A DNA stretch of 7,818 nucleotides from DASPMP01 sp035248725 (GCA_035248725.1 DATFHG010000151.1:1-7818); one strand, 5' to 3'. Counted from the stretch's first letter, positions 1 through 7,489 are shown. Program-made: numbers and translations. Notes: a model not told the origin generated them from the letters alone.

Positions 1-233
1 CGGAGCACAAGACCGGCACGGACCATCTGTCGTTTCTGCCGGCGGGCGTGCCTGCGTTCAACTACGATCAGCTGCCCCGGGGCTACGACCACACGCACCA
101 CTCGCAGGTGGACGTCTTCGATCACACGGTGCCGAACGACATCACGCAAGCGGCGACGGTCATGGCGGTCAATGCGTGGCAGCTCGCCAATCTCGATCGG
201 CTGCTGCCGAGGCACCCGCCCGCCACCCGCTAG
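1..233 (+). CDS. M28-family zinc peptidase, C-terminal end (partial)
   Basis: The reading frame is open from base 3 and gives the last 76 residues of a protein whose start lies outside the window. The tail contains GTDHLSFLPAGVPAFNY, then a His-rich stretch YDHTHHSQVDVFDHT, then a helix ending in NLDRLLPR before TAG. In family M28 (aminopeptidases and carboxypeptidase Q-like enzymes) a late metal-binding His sits in a motif of the form H-(T/S)-x2-D-x2-D just before a C-terminal helix. The HTHHSQVDVFD segment matches this. Such enzymes are usually secreted or periplasmic and use two zinc ions, but the signal peptide and the other metal ligands are not visible here. An internal GTG at 48 is not a credible start, because conserved family sequence continues upstream of it. 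The gene runs tail-to-tail into the CNNM/CorC-like gene with 3 bp between stops. Family assignment is fairly secure; substrate is unknown. Confidence 0.8.
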   Translation, partial: EHKTGTDHLSFLPAGVPAFNYDQLPRGYDHTHHSQVDVFDHTVPNDITQAATVMAVNAWQLANLDRLLPRHPPATR

Positions 234-236
234 CGA

Positions 237-1580
237 CTAGGAGCCGGCCGCCTCGCGCTCCTTTCCGCGGCGATCTCCCGCGCTGTGCAAATCGACCGCC
301 AGCGTCTCGATGCGTCGTCCCTCCATCTCGCGCACGGTGAAGATCGCACCACCGGCGGTGACGCGGTCTCCGACGATCGGCAGGCGGCCCAGCGCGCCGA
401 AGACGAAGCCGCCGATCGTCGTGTAATCGTCGTCGGGCACATCGAGACCGAAGCGCTCGTTGAGATCGGCGATGTTCGTGGATCCGGCGACGAGGACGAG
501 GTCTGGCGATTCGCGCTCCTCCGGCTCGGGCGGCTCGTCCTTTTCGTCGAGGATCTCACCGACGATCTCCTCGAGAAGATCTTCCATCGTCACCAGCCCC
601 GCGGTGCCACCGTACTCATCGAGTACGATGGCGAGATGCTCCTTGAGTCGCTTGAAGTCGGCGAGCACTTCTTCCACTTCGCGCGAGCCCGGCACCACGT
701 GAATGGGCCGCATGATGGTGCGGATGCTGAACTCCGTCGGTGGCTTGCGCAGCACGGGCAGCAGGTCTTTGGCGAGCACGAGCCCCACGATGTCGTCGAT
801 CGTCTCGTCGAACACCGGATACCGCGAGCGCTGCGTCTCCTCCACGAGCGCGAGTGTCTCGTCGAGCGTGGCGTCCACTGCGAGCGCGTCGATGTTCGTG
901 CGTGGGGTCATCACCTCGCGCGCGTTCTTCTCGGAGAACTCGAAGACGCCCTCGATGAGGCTCGCATCCGTCTGCTCGATCGCGCCGCCCTCCTGGCTTT
1001 GCTCGACGAGCATCCGCAACTCCTCCGGGGAGTGGAACGCTTCCTCGGCGATCTGCGCCTGCCGGATCCCGAGCGCGCGGAGCACGAGTTGCGCCGACTT
1101 GGTCAACAGATTGTTGAAGGGGCGCGTGATCCACTCGAACGCCATCAGCGGCGGGGCGAGCAGGCGCGCCATCCGTTCCGGGTGTACGAGCGCGATGCTC
1201 TTGGGCGCGAGCTCCCCGAAGACGACGTGGAAGTACGACGTCACCATGATCGCCAGCACGGAGCCGAGCGCGAAGCCCGCCATCAGCCGCGCCGCGATCG
1301 GGATGCCGCCCAGCCATCCCTTGAAGGCGGCGGCCAGCGTCTCTTCCGCGAGGGCGCCGATCGCGAGGGACACCACGGTGATGCCGAGCTGTGTCGCCGA
1401 GAGCAGGCGGCCGATGTTCGCGACCGCCCGTAGGGCGAGCCGGGCCAACCGGTCGCCGCCGCGGGCCATCGCTTCGAGGCGCGTGCGCCGCGAACGAACG
1501 AGCGCGAACTCCACGCCAACGAAAAAGCCGTTCAGGAGGAGCAGAACGGCGATGATCAGGATACGGCCGAGCACGGCCAC
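237..1580 (-). CDS. CNNM/CorC-HlyC family membrane protein with CBS pair
   Basis: 447 residues, the normal length for the family often labelled hemolysin C or CorC/YfjD-like, linked to Mg2+/divalent cation transport. The N-terminal DUF21/CNNM part holds a first hydrophobic helix (about 5-25, with NGFFVGVEFALVRSRR after it), more membrane segments at about 55-77 and 95-120, and the conserved FGELAPKS (121-128). A CBS-pair domain follows: REVMTPRT (221-228) starts CBS1, and DEYGGTAGLVTMEDLLEEIVG (321-341) is the classic CBS2 signature. The C-terminal CorC_HlyC domain covers about 358-432. The track start is GTG at 1580; a second in-frame GTG at codon 3 (1574) is 7 nt from a -10-like TAAGTT on this strand and may be the true leaderless start. 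No Shine-Dalgarno site is visible. The gene is divergent from a metal exporter gene. Hemolysin activity is a historical label and should not be assumed. Confidence 0.93.
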   Translation of the reverse strand: MAVLGRILIIAVLLLLNGFFVGVEFALVRSRRTRLEAMARGGDRLARLALRAVANIGRLLSATQLGITVVSLAIGALAEETLAAAFKGWLGGIPIAARLMAGFALGSVLAIMVTSYFHVVFGELAPKSIALVHPERMARLLAPPLMAFEWITRPFNNLLTKSAQLVLRALGIRQAQIAEEAFHSPEELRMLVEQSQEGGAIEQTDASLIEGVFEFSEKNAREVMTPRTNIDALAVDATLDETLALVEETQRSRYPVFDETIDDIVGLVLAKDLLPVLRKPPTEFSIRTIMRPIHVVPGSREVEEVLADFKRLKEHLAIVLDEYGGTAGLVTMEDLLEEIVGEILDEKDEPPEPEERESPDLVLVAGSTNIADLNERFGLDVPDDDYTTIGGFVFGALGRLPIVGDRVTAGGAIFTVREMEGRRIETLAVDLHSAGDRRGKEREAAGS

Positions 1581-1593
1581 TAACTTACCCGGT
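1581..1593. promoter_or_regulatory. Candidate bidirectional leaderless promoter
   Basis: Only 13 bp separate the divergent start codons. They contain TAACTTA (1581-1587), whose complement reads TAAGTTA, so a TAnnnT -10-like hexamer exists on both strands. On the + strand TAACTT (1581-1586) lies 7 nt before the GTG at 1594. On the - strand TAAGTT (1587-1582) lies 7 nt before the in-frame GTG at 1574 (codon 3). Neither gene has a Shine-Dalgarno site, and there is no room for a conventional leader. Bidirectional transcription from symmetric -10 elements is known in bacteria; its use here is inferred. No good -35 is seen on either side. Confidence 0.5.
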
Positions 1594-2520
1594 GTGAGCG
1601 GTCATCACCACCATTCGCACGCGCACCATCATCATCACGTCAACGCCGCCGACGGCGAGCGGTCGCGTCGCGCGCTACGGGCCGCGCTCGCCCTCACGAT
1701 CGTCGTTCTCGTCGCCGAGCTGGTGGGCGGGTTGTTGTCGAATTCGCTCGCGTTGCTGGCGGACGCTGGCCATGTCCTGACGGACGCCGCCGCGCTCGGC
1801 CTCTCCTTGTGGGTCGCGTGGTTTTCGCGGCAGCCCGTGACCGCGGAAAAGACGTACGGCTACCTGCGGTGGGAGATCCTCGCGGCGCTGATCAATGGCG
1901 CAACGCTGCTGGGCATCTCGGTGTGGATCGTGATCGAGGCGGTGCAGCGCTTGCGCGCGCCGGAACCGGTAGCGGGTTCGCTGATGCTCGGTGTGGCGCT
2001 CGGCGGCCTCGTGGCCAATGCCGCGGCGGCGTTCATGCTGCGTCCCGCCCACAACGACAGCCTCAACGTGCGCGGCGCGTACCTCCACGTGCTGGGCGAC
2101 CTGCTCGCATCCGTGGGCACGATCGTGGCCGCGGTGGTCATCCGTGCCACGGGCTGGCTCTCCGCGGACCCCCTCGCGTCGCTGCTCACGACCGCGGTGA
2201 TCGTGCGCGGCGCATGGTCACTCGTACGCGAATCGGTGGACGTTTTGCTCGAATCCACGCCATCGCACATCGCGCTGTCCGACGTCCGCGGGGCGCTCGA
2301 GACGATTCCGGGCGTGGAATCCGTGCACGATTTGCACGTCTGGACGGTCACGTCGGGCGTGGTGGCGCTGAGCGCGCACGCCATCGTGCGTGACGCCGAG
2401 AAGCAGCAGGACGTCCTTGAGCGCGCATGCGACACGATGTTCCACATGGGCATCCATCACGTGACCATCCAGATCGAGCGGCGCGAGATGTCCGAGCGCG
2501 AGCCGCATCTCCATCCTTGA
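1594..2520 (+). CDS. Cation diffusion facilitator, zinc/divalent metal exporter (CzcD/ZitB-like)
   Basis: 308 residues, typical for a CDF-family proton-coupled antiporter that moves Zn2+ (or Co2+/Cd2+) out of the cytoplasm. Six membrane segments fit, at about 27-48, 50-76, 95-118, 127-149, 161-186 and 190-212, followed by a cytoplasmic C-terminal domain with VHDLHVWTVTSG (244-255). The transport site ligands are visible: HVLTD (H60, D64) in helix 2 and HVLGD (H165, D169) in helix 5. This HD-HD set is usual for zinc-type members. The N-terminus is unusually His-rich, with ten His in residues 4-15. GTG at 1594 is chosen because all upstream in-frame sequence is antisense to the neighbouring gene and the His-rich start directly follows it. 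There is no Shine-Dalgarno site; TAACTT lies 7 nt upstream. The stop codon overlaps the -35 of the next unit. CDF membership is secure; metal preference is inferred from the ligands. Confidence 0.94.
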   Translation: MSGHHHHSHAHHHHHVNAADGERSRRALRAALALTIVVLVAELVGGLLSNSLALLADAGHVLTDAAALGLSLWVAWFSRQPVTAEKTYGYLRWEILAALINGATLLGISVWIVIEAVQRLRAPEPVAGSLMLGVALGGLVANAAAAFMLRPAHNDSLNVRGAYLHVLGDLLASVGTIVAAVVIRATGWLSADPLASLLTTAVIVRGAWSLVRESVDVLLESTPSHIALSDVRGALETIPGVESVHDLHVWTVTSGVVALSAHAIVRDAEKQQDVLERACDTMFHMGIHHVTIQIERREMSEREPHLHP

Positions 2521-2545
2521 CGCTGTCCGGGGCGGGCCGCACAAT
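2517..2545 (+). promoter_or_regulatory. Candidate sigma-70 promoter for the 151-aa protein/pilT unit
   Basis: TTGACG (2517-2522, 5 of 6 to consensus) is followed after 17 nt by CACAAT (2540-2545, 4 of 6). The -35 overlaps the stop codon of the upstream CDF gene (TGA 2518-2520). The ATG at 2555 begins 9 nt after the hexamer, so the transcript would be leaderless or have a leader of very few bases. This agrees with the absence of a Shine-Dalgarno site. Confidence 0.5.
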
Positions 2546-2554
2546 GGCGGTCCA

Positions 2555-3010
2555 ATGAGCGACTACCGGATCGAGAAGATCAGGCGGCACGTCAGCGTCG
2601 TCCTGACCGACGGCAGTCGCCTGGAGGGGGACGTGTTCCTGCGTCCCATCTCGCGCTATCGTTCGCGACCCGAGGAGCCGCTCGATCTCTTCAATGACGG
2701 CGAGCCCTTTTTCGCCCTCCAGCAGAATGGCGCGGCGACGCTGATCGCGAAGGTCAACGTGTCGCACGCGACGCTGCCCGTTCCCGAGGAGGACGATTCC
2801 AACCTCGCGGCGGTCGGCGTGCCGGTCCAGGTGACGTTGGTGGACGGCACGGTGTGCGGCGGCTCTATTTTTCTCGAGACGCGCGCCGATCGTCCTCGAT
2901 TGCTGGACTTTCTGAACGCGTATTCCTCCCGGTTCCTGCCCGTCGTCGATGTGCAGCAGGTGCTGCTCGTGAACAAGGACGTGATCGCGCACGTGCGCGA
3001 GGTTTCCTGA
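2555..3010 (+). CDS. Unrecognised 151-aa protein with two related halves, upstream of pilT-like gene
   Basis: I do not recognise a named family. The protein is soluble, with no signal peptide or membrane segment. Two halves look related. Residues 12-74 start HVSVVLTDGSRLEGDVFLR and residues 90-150 start PVQVTLVDGTVCGGSIFLE, sharing a V-x-V-x-L-x-DG-x4-G-x2-FL pattern. Both continue with an LD-x2-N segment, a Phe and a beta-rich end (LIAKVNVSHA versus LLVNKDVIAHV). The strand-turn-strand DG...G pattern recalls small beta-barrel (SH3/Sm-like) folds, which is only a fold guess. The ATG at 2555 has no Shine-Dalgarno site and sits 9 nt after a -10-like CACAAT. Its stop overlaps the start of the PilT-like gene (TGATG), so the two are co-transcribed and probably translationally coupled. 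A role beside the pilus motor is inferred from this context only. Confidence 0.85.
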   Translation: MSDYRIEKIRRHVSVVLTDGSRLEGDVFLRPISRYRSRPEEPLDLFNDGEPFFALQQNGAATLIAKVNVSHATLPVPEEDDSNLAAVGVPVQVTLVDGTVCGGSIFLETRADRPRLLDFLNAYSSRFLPVVDVQQVLLVNKDVIAHVREVS

Positions 3011-4722
3011 TGGCGCAATTCGATCGTTTGCTGGCGGCGATGGTGAGCAACAAGGCCGATGGCCTGGTGCTCGAGGATGGCGACTTGATCAAGGTGGAGA
3101 TCGCCGGCCAGCTGCGTCCGTTGACGAAGACGCCCATCACCGGCCCACAGATCCTGGCGCTCCTCAAGGAGATCGCGAAACCAGAGGCGGCCAAGAGCAT
3201 CGAGGCCAACAAGCCCGCGACCTTCGGCTATGTCACGAGCGACGGCGCCTTCGTCGTTCGCGCGATGCTGAACGGCGCGAAATGGCACGTGGTCGCCAAG
3301 ATCGACGCGCCCGCGGAGTTCAAACGCGTCACCGGACAATACAAAGCCATGGATCTTCCGCCGGAGACGCCGTCGTCATCGCCCGCCGTTCCCGCCGCTC
3401 CAGCGCCCGCGGCACCTGCTCCGCGCGCCTCGACGGCTCGACCGGCCGTGAACGCGGCGGTCGCCGCTCCCGCGGCCGCGGCGTCGAACGGTGCAACGTC
3501 GAAGTCGGAGCTCGACCTGATCCTGCCCTTCGAGGGCAGCGAACAGGCGCGGGCGTATCTCGACTCGCTGCTCAAGATGATGGTGGAGAAGGGGGCGTCG
3601 GATCTGCACCTCCGCGTCACGGAGCCGCCGATCCTGCGACATCACGGCGAGATGGCGCGTCAGCCCGAGCACCCCGCGCTCACGGACGAGCAGCTGTTCG
3701 CGATGATCAGGTCGATCATGCCCGAGCGCAACCGCCGCGAGTTCGCCGAGAACAACGACACGGACTACGCGTACGAGCTCCCGGGCGTCGCCCGTTTCCG
3801 CGCCAACGCCGCGCGCGACCGCAACGGCCCCGTCGCTGTCTTCCGGCAGATCCCGGCGACGGTGGTGAGCGTCGAGCAGATGAACATCACGGAGGAAGTG
3901 CAGCGGCTGTGCTTCCTCACCAAGGGACTGGTGCTCGTCACCGGACCCACGGGTTCGGGCAAGTCGACGACGCTGTGCGCCCTGATCGATCTCGTGAACC
4001 GCGCCCGCAGCGATCACGTCATCACGATCGAGGATCCGATCGAGTTCGTGCACAAGAACAAGAGCTGCATCATCACGCAGCGGCAGGTGCACGTGCACAC
4101 CAAGAGCTTCAAGTCCGCCCTTCGGGCAGCGCTGCGCGAAGACCCCGACATCGTTCTCGTGGGAGAAATGCGAGACCTGGAGACTGTCTCGATCGCGATC
4201 GAGACGGCGGAAACGGGTCACCTGGTATTCGGGACGCTGCACACGACGACCGCCGCGGGCACCGTGGATCGCATTATCGATCAGTTCCCAGCCGACCGGC
4301 AGGAGCAGATTCGCGTCATGCTGGCCGAGTCGCTCAAGGGCGTCATCTCGCAGACGCTGTGCAAGAAGATCGGCGGTGGACGCGTGGCGGCGCGCGAAAT
4401 TCTTCTCTCGCTGCCGTCCGTCACGAACCTCATCCGCGAAGGCAAGACCTTCCAGATCCCGTCCATCATGCAGACGTCGAAGCGCCTGGGGATGGTGACG
4501 CTGAACGACGCCCTCATCGCCTACGTCGATTCCGGAGAGGTCGAGCCGAAGGAGGCGTACATGAAGGCCGTCGAAAAGCAGGGCTTCGTGCAGATGCTCA
4601 AGGCGCGCAACCTCGACGTCAGCTTCGCCGAGAGCGATCAGCCGCCGGCACCCGCGCCGGGTGGTGCCAAGGCGCCGCCGGGGGCCGGCGCCGCAAAGCC
4701 GGCCGCCGCGGCGAAGCACTAG
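3010..4722 (+). CDS. pilT: Type IV pilus retraction ATPase PilT-like, with extra N-terminal module
   Basis: 570 residues against about 345-370 for ordinary PilT. The C-terminal two thirds is a canonical PilT/PilU-type ATPase that drives pilus retraction from the cytoplasmic face of the inner membrane. It has an N-terminal PAS-like domain (about 178-285, with KGASDLHLR and ARFRANA), Walker A GPTGSGKST (312-320), Asp box ITIEDPIEF (338-346), Walker B IVLVGEMRD (381-389), His box GHLVFGTLHTTTA (403-415), and the C-terminal NLIREGK (473-479), which resembles the PilT AIRNLIRE motif. Residues 6-98 look like a diverged second copy of the PAS-like domain without an ATPase core, joined by a Pro/Ala-rich linker (about 117-160). 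The tail (543-570) is also Pro/Ala-rich. ATG at 3010 overlaps the previous stop and has GAGGT 7 nt upstream. Upstream in-frame sequence overlaps that gene and was rejected. PilT versus PilU cannot be settled here. Confidence 0.93.
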   Translation: MAQFDRLLAAMVSNKADGLVLEDGDLIKVEIAGQLRPLTKTPITGPQILALLKEIAKPEAAKSIEANKPATFGYVTSDGAFVVRAMLNGAKWHVVAKIDAPAEFKRVTGQYKAMDLPPETPSSSPAVPAAPAPAAPAPRASTARPAVNAAVAAPAAAASNGATSKSELDLILPFEGSEQARAYLDSLLKMMVEKGASDLHLRVTEPPILRHHGEMARQPEHPALTDEQLFAMIRSIMPERNRREFAENNDTDYAYELPGVARFRANAARDRNGPVAVFRQIPATVVSVEQMNITEEVQRLCFLTKGLVLVTGPTGSGKSTTLCALIDLVNRARSDHVITIEDPIEFVHKNKSCIITQRQVHVHTKSFKSALRAALREDPDIVLVGEMRDLETVSIAIETAETGHLVFGTLHTTTAAGTVDRIIDQFPADRQEQIRVMLAESLKGVISQTLCKKIGGGRVAAREILLSLPSVTNLIREGKTFQIPSIMQTSKRLGMVTLNDALIAYVDSGEVEPKEAYMKAVEKQGFVQMLKARNLDVSFAESDQPPAPAPGGAKAPPGAGAAKPAAAAKH

Positions 4723-4739
4723 CGAGCGCAGAAAACACA

Positions 4740-4779
4740 AACGGCGCGCGGATGACTCCGCGCGCCGTTCTTCTTTTTT
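4740..4779 (+). terminator. Strong intrinsic terminator after pilT-like gene
   Basis: A perfect 13-bp, very GC-rich stem (4740-4752 with 4757-4769) has a 4-nt TGAC loop and is followed by a T-rich tract CTTCTTTTTT (4770-4779). It lies 17 bp after the stop codon of the PilT-like gene. It is the clearest terminator in the window. The complement lacks a comparable T-tract downstream of the convergent small gene, although that strand has AGAAAAC... on the far side, so weaker bidirectional use is possible. Confidence 0.93.
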
Positions 4780-4827
4780 CAGTTGGAGAGCGCACTGGCG
4801 CGACTCATCGGTCGCTGCCGTGCGCCA

Positions 4828-5016
4828 TCATCGTGTATCGCTGCCCTCGGGCTTGGAGCTTTGTGTCTGGGGTTCGAGCTCGCCGCGTGGTTTCTGGAAT
4901 TCCTCGCGCTCAGCATACCCATACCCGCCGAGCACTTCGCCACCGCGCATGTAGTCGTGTCCGTAGCCTCGACCGTGGGGGTACTCCTTCTGCGCGGGGT
5001 CGTGAGAATCATTCAT
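4828..5016 (-). CDS. Small Gly/Tyr-rich hydrophilic protein, 62 aa, unrecognised
   Basis: The ATG at 5016 is preceded on the minus strand by a strong Shine-Dalgarno site GGAGGT with 8 nt spacing, which is the main reason to call it. The product starts MNDSHDPAQKEYPHGRGYGH and continues with Gly/Tyr repeats (YGHDYMRGGEVLGGYGYAERE). It ends in a polar, charged tail. There is no hydrophobic segment or signal peptide, and the composition suggests an intrinsically disordered cytoplasmic protein. I recognise no family. It stands alone between the pilT terminator and typA, convergent with the former and divergent from the latter (155 bp between starts). A candidate promoter and a 6-bp inverted repeat lie just upstream. 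Similar small Gly/Tyr/charged proteins are sometimes stress-induced, but nothing here proves that. Function is unknown. Confidence 0.7.
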   Translation of the reverse strand: MNDSHDPAQKEYPHGRGYGHDYMRGGEVLGGYGYAEREEFQKPRGELEPQTQSSKPEGSDTR

Positions 5017-5030
5017 GGGCGTCCACCTCC

Positions 5031-5051
5031 GCTAGGGTTCTCACACCTAGC
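5031..5051. repeat. Inverted repeat GCTAGG-N9-CCTAGC upstream of the 62-aa gene
   Basis: A perfect 6-bp inverted repeat with a 9-nt spacer ends just before the Shine-Dalgarno site of the minus-strand small gene, near the predicted transcription start. It could be a repressor operator or a leader hairpin beside the ribosome binding site. CTAG is rare in many bacterial genomes, which makes a chance pair less likely, but the repeat is short. Confidence 0.45.
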
Positions 5052-5054
5052 CGC

Positions 5055-5083
5055 ATCATGCGCGCCAACAAGTGTTCATGCAA
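5055..5083 (-). promoter_or_regulatory. Weak candidate promoter for the 62-aa gene
   Basis: On the minus strand TTGCAT (5083-5078, 3 of 6) is separated by 17 nt from CATGAT (5060-5055, 4 of 6). This would start the transcript close to 5048, inside the inverted repeat at 5031-5051. The match is modest. A perfect TTGACA on the same strand at 5125-5120 has no usable -10 at 16-18 nt. Confidence 0.3.
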
Positions 5084-5156
5084 GAGGGCTCGGCGGTGGA
5101 GGCGGTCTCGGCCCGACGTTGTCAAACGAGCCGAACGGAAAATTTGTGACGTCGAT

Positions 5157-5162
5157 TAGCTT
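5157..5162 (+). promoter_or_regulatory. -10-like TAGCTT close to the typA start
   Basis: TAGCTT (T, A and final T of the -10 consensus) ends 9 nt before the typA ATG, and no Shine-Dalgarno site is present. The spacing equals that between CACAAT and the ATG at 2555, so a leaderless or near-leaderless transcript is possible. No convincing -35 sits 16-18 nt upstream, and the same hexamer occurs at 7085-7090 upstream of the acidic gene. The rest of 5052-5171 contains an AT-rich patch (5138-5147) and TTGTCA (5119-5124), but no well-spaced promoter that I can support. Confidence 0.3.
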
Positions 5163-5171
5163 TCCACGCGC

Positions 5172-7043
<1,872 letters not shown>

Positions 7044-7048
7044 CGCGA

Positions 7049-7068
7049 CGTCCAGTGCACGCTGGACG
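7049..7068 (+). terminator. Weak hairpin after typA
   Basis: CGTCCAG (7049-7055) pairs perfectly with CTGGACG (7062-7068) across a 6-nt loop, starting 5 bp after the typA stop. The following sequence CTGGGTTTGGG has only three Ts, so this is at best a weak or Rho-assisted terminator. It overlaps a possible -35 of the next gene (7063-7068). Confidence 0.3.
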
Positions 7069-7090
7069 CTGGGTTTGGGCGCAGTAGCTT
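7063..7090 (+). promoter_or_regulatory. Candidate promoter for the acidic protein gene
   Basis: TGGACG (7063-7068, 4 of 6) lies 16 nt from TAGCTT (7085-7090, 3 of 6 with the key T, A and final T). A start near 7097 would leave a leader of about 37 nt carrying the AGGAG Shine-Dalgarno site at 7120-7124. The match is modest; read-through from typA is an alternative. Confidence 0.3.
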
Positions 7091-7133
7091 CACTGTCCTC
7101 ATCCACCAGAAGCACCTCCAGGAGATCCGAGCA

Positions 7134-7472
7134 ATGTCGGAGCGGTTCGTGTCGTCGGGCACCGCGCACATGTGGTCGCGCTGGTCGCTGGCCCCCCGGA
7201 GCAGTGATGACGACCCGGAAGACGAAGACATCGACGACGACGAGTTGGATGACGACGATGAGGACGACGATGTCGATTTCGATGACGACGATCTCGACGA
7301 CGACGACCTCGACGACGACGACCTCGATGCGGATGACGAGGACGACGACGATGACGACGCCGACGAGGATGACGACGACTTCGACGACGAGCTGATCGAT
7401 CTCGACGACGAGTACGATGAGACCGGCGAGGACGACGACGACAAGCCGCCGCGCGGTCGCTACGACGATTAA
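7134..7472 (+). CDS. Extremely Asp-rich 112-aa protein upstream of rRNA operon, unrecognised
   Basis: The ATG at 7134 follows AGGAG with 9 nt spacing, so the start is well supported. The first ~24 residues are ordinary (MSERFVSSGTAHMWSRWSLA...). From residue 25 almost every residue is Asp or Glu, broken by single Leu, Ile, Val, Phe or Ala. By my count there are 54 Asp and 11 Glu against 6 Lys/Arg, so 58% is acidic and net charge is near -59. It ends KPPRGRYDD. A DDDDL unit repeats three times. There is no signal peptide or membrane helix. Such polyanions can act as nucleic-acid mimics, chaperones for basic proteins such as ribosomal proteins, or ion binders; none is shown here. Asp codons mix GAC and GAT, which argues for selected protein sequence rather than a raw triplet expansion. 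The stop lies 17 bp before the rRNA -35, with no terminator between. Confidence 0.75.
   Translation: MSERFVSSGTAHMWSRWSLAPRSSDDDPEDEDIDDDELDDDDEDDDVDFDDDDLDDDDLDDDDLDADDEDDDDDDADEDDDDFDDELIDLDDEYDETGEDDDDKPPRGRYDD
7281..7325 (+). repeat. Three 15-bp tandem units in the acidic gene
   Basis: Three in-frame units encode DDDDL each: 7281-7295, 7296-7310 and 7311-7325. The last two are identical in DNA and the first differs at GAT/GAC wobble positions. They lie within a longer GAY-rich tract (about 7204-7440) that is a likely site of slippage and length variation. Confidence 0.85.
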
Positions 7473-7489
7473 CGGCTCAAAAAGACCCC

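Noticed and set aside
228..235. Palindrome CGCTAGCG over the peptidase stop codon
   Set aside because: Only 8 bp and at a stop codon (TAG), easily explained by chance in GC-rich sequence.
285..1433. Long plus-strand frame opposite the CNNM/CorC gene
   Set aside because: Antisense shadow in high-GC DNA; product is Arg/His/Glu-rich without recognisable motifs, while the minus frame has full family motifs.
703..1593. Upstream in-frame extension of the CDF gene
   Set aside because: Entirely antisense to the CNNM/CorC gene, with no CDF homology; CDF proteins are about 300 residues, matching the GTG at 1594.
2854..3009. Upstream in-frame extension of the PilT-like protein
   Set aside because: Overlaps the 151-aa gene and is Arg-rich; ATG 3010 has a Shine-Dalgarno site and the usual TGATG coupling.
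5119..5125. TTGTCAA, giving -35-like hexamers on both strands between the 62-aa gene and typA
   Set aside because: No acceptable -10 at 16-18 nt in either direction, so not called as a promoter.
3282..5159. 625-residue frame overlapping pilT in another frame and running through the terminator
   Set aside because: Arg-rich shadow frame; it crosses the strong terminator at 4740-4779 and overlaps intact pilT motifs.
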